Both the position numbers and the translations under genes were made by a program. From positions 1-11,791 of the forward strand of contig JAOZMA010000044.1 of the NCBI GenBank assembly GCA_029934555.1: DNA of 11,791 bases. The letters run 5' to 3'. This document shows positions 11,018 to 11,791 of the stretch, piece after piece. Within the stretch, counting starts at the first letter, position 1. Each line of letters starts with the position of its first letter. The notes under the pieces are model-generated. The model ran no database searches and was not told the DNA's origin. It saw only the letters and a program-made list of their open reading frames with translations. Origin of the DNA: Acidimicrobiia bacterium (GTDB lineage: Bacteria; Actinomycetota; Acidimicrobiia; Spongiisociales; UBA5794).

Positions 11018-11791
11018 GTGCTGCTGAAGAAACTCACGCTCGTTGGCTTCAAGTCGTTCGCCGACCGAACTCGTCTCGAGTTCGATGCCGGGGTGAACGT
11101 CGTGGTCGGACCGAACGGTTCGGGCAAATCCAACCTGCTCGATGCCATCGCCTGGGTGATGGGGACACAGGCCACCAGCGCGCTTCGCACCGAGAAGATG
11201 GAAGACGTCGTGTTCGCAGGTACGGCGACACGACCGGCCGTGTCTCGTGCCGAGGTGTCGCTCACCTTCGACAACAGCGACGGATTCCTTCCGATCGACC
11301 TCAACGAGATCACCATCACCCGTCGGCTCTACCGGGATGGAACCTCCGAGTACGAGATGAACCGGACATCGTGCAGGCTCCTCGACATCCAGGAGCTGCT
11401 CTCCGACGGTGGCGTCGGGCGTCACCAACACGTTCTCGTCTCCCAGGGACAGATCGGTTCGGTCCTCGTCGCTCGACCGGACGAACACCGCGCGGTGATC
11501 GAGGAAGCAGCGGGCATCACCAAGCACCGGAGCCGTCGTGACCGGGCGATCCGCAGACTCGGTTCGACCGATCAAGACGTCGACCGCCTCAACGACATCC
11601 TCTCCGAGAAGCGCCGGGCGCTTCGACCTCTGAAACGTCAGGCGAACGCTGCGGCCCGGCATGGATCGGTCAAGTCTGAAGCGAAGGCACTCCGGCTCTG
11701 GCTCGGTGCCGAGGCCATCCGTGATCTCCGATCCCGGGACGCCAAGGTCACGGCTGAACAGCGAACCCTCTCCGAGGCGCTCGCGACCGAA
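11018..11791 (+). CDS. smc: Chromosome segregation protein SMC (5' part)
   Basis: This is the N-terminal 258 residues of the SMC ATPase that compacts and segregates the chromosome with ScpA/ScpB; the gene runs off the right edge. Seen: LTLVGFKSFADRTRLEF (6-22), the head start; Walker A GPNGSGKS (31-38); LRTEKMEDVVFAGT (56-69), usually LRGGKMEDVIFAG; VSQGQIGSVLVARPDEHRAVIEEAAGITKHRSRR (141-174), with the Q-loop-side and EEAAGI motifs; then the beginning of the coiled coil from about 180. The 'HVLVSQGQIG' wording fits actinobacterial SMC better than the usual 'YSIIGQG'. The GTG start is chosen because it gives the family's short LLKKLTLVGFKSF lead. It is separated from rnc by a 115-nt repeat-bearing gap. 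Confidence 0.96.
   Translation, partial: MLLKKLTLVGFKSFADRTRLEFDAGVNVVVGPNGSGKSNLLDAIAWVMGTQATSALRTEKMEDVVFAGTATRPAVSRAEVSLTFDNSDGFLPIDLNEITITRRLYRDGTSEYEMNRTSCRLLDIQELLSDGGVGRHQHVLVSQGQIGSVLVARPDEHRAVIEEAAGITKHRSRRDRAIRRLGSTDQDVDRLNDILSEKRRALRPLKRQANAAARHGSVKSEAKALRLWLGAEAIRDLRSRDAKVTAEQRTLSEALATE

Overview
The window looks like a chromosomal housekeeping region of a high-GC Actinomycetota bacterium, most plausibly a deep-branching or uncultured Acidimicrobiia-type lineage. This is inferred from three things: an InhA-type enoyl reductase, the actinobacterial pairing of coaD, a SepIVA/DivIVA-like coiled-coil gene and a DUF177 gene, and translation starts that appear leaderless. No phage, transposase, CRISPR array, tRNA or rRNA was seen. 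The window cuts smc at its right edge.

Layout. 1-597 holds no supportable gene. It contains a REP-like palindrome (about 71-107) and two copies of a roughly 100-nt structured element (about 204-305 and 389-494). 598-786 encodes a small two-helix membrane protein. 980-1821 is a two-gene unit: a YbaK-type tRNA-editing-domain protein overlapping a four-helix membrane protein. fabI (InhA type) and ddl follow on the + strand. A block on the - strand then carries rpmB, a cold-shock-like protein and a stand-alone Lrp/AsnC ligand-binding domain. Divergent from rpmB is a tightly packed + strand operon recG-rsmD-coaD-sepIVA-like (4668-8392). After a repeat-rich gap comes DUF177-rpmF-plsX-rnc (8504-10902). 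After a second repeat-rich gap comes the 5' part of smc.

The genes cover cell-envelope supply (fatty acid and phospholipid synthesis by FabI and PlsX; peptidoglycan by Ddl; envelope growth or division by the SepIVA-like protein), translation (L28, L32, RsmD, RNase III, YbaK-like editing), CoA synthesis (CoaD) and DNA maintenance (RecG, SMC). Most are core genes in order. The usual actinobacterial neighbours (thiL, ung and a DAK-domain fatty-acid-kinase gene near rpmB/recG; mutM near rnc/smc) are not in the expected places.

The least ordinary content is intergenic. Short tandem arrays of 7-bp words (GTAGTCC and relatives), plus one 8-bp array (AGTAGAYC), fill the gaps at 3717-3785, 4082-4174, 8389-8503 and 10892-10964. 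They usually begin exactly at a stop codon and read in the sense direction of the gene that ends there. One gap holds an inverted pair able to form a 24-bp stem. These resemble in form the heptanucleotide STRR repeats known from cyanobacteria, but the words differ, and they are the best candidate here for something undescribed. The paired ~100-nt elements near the left edge, whose outer stem appears to covary, are the second.
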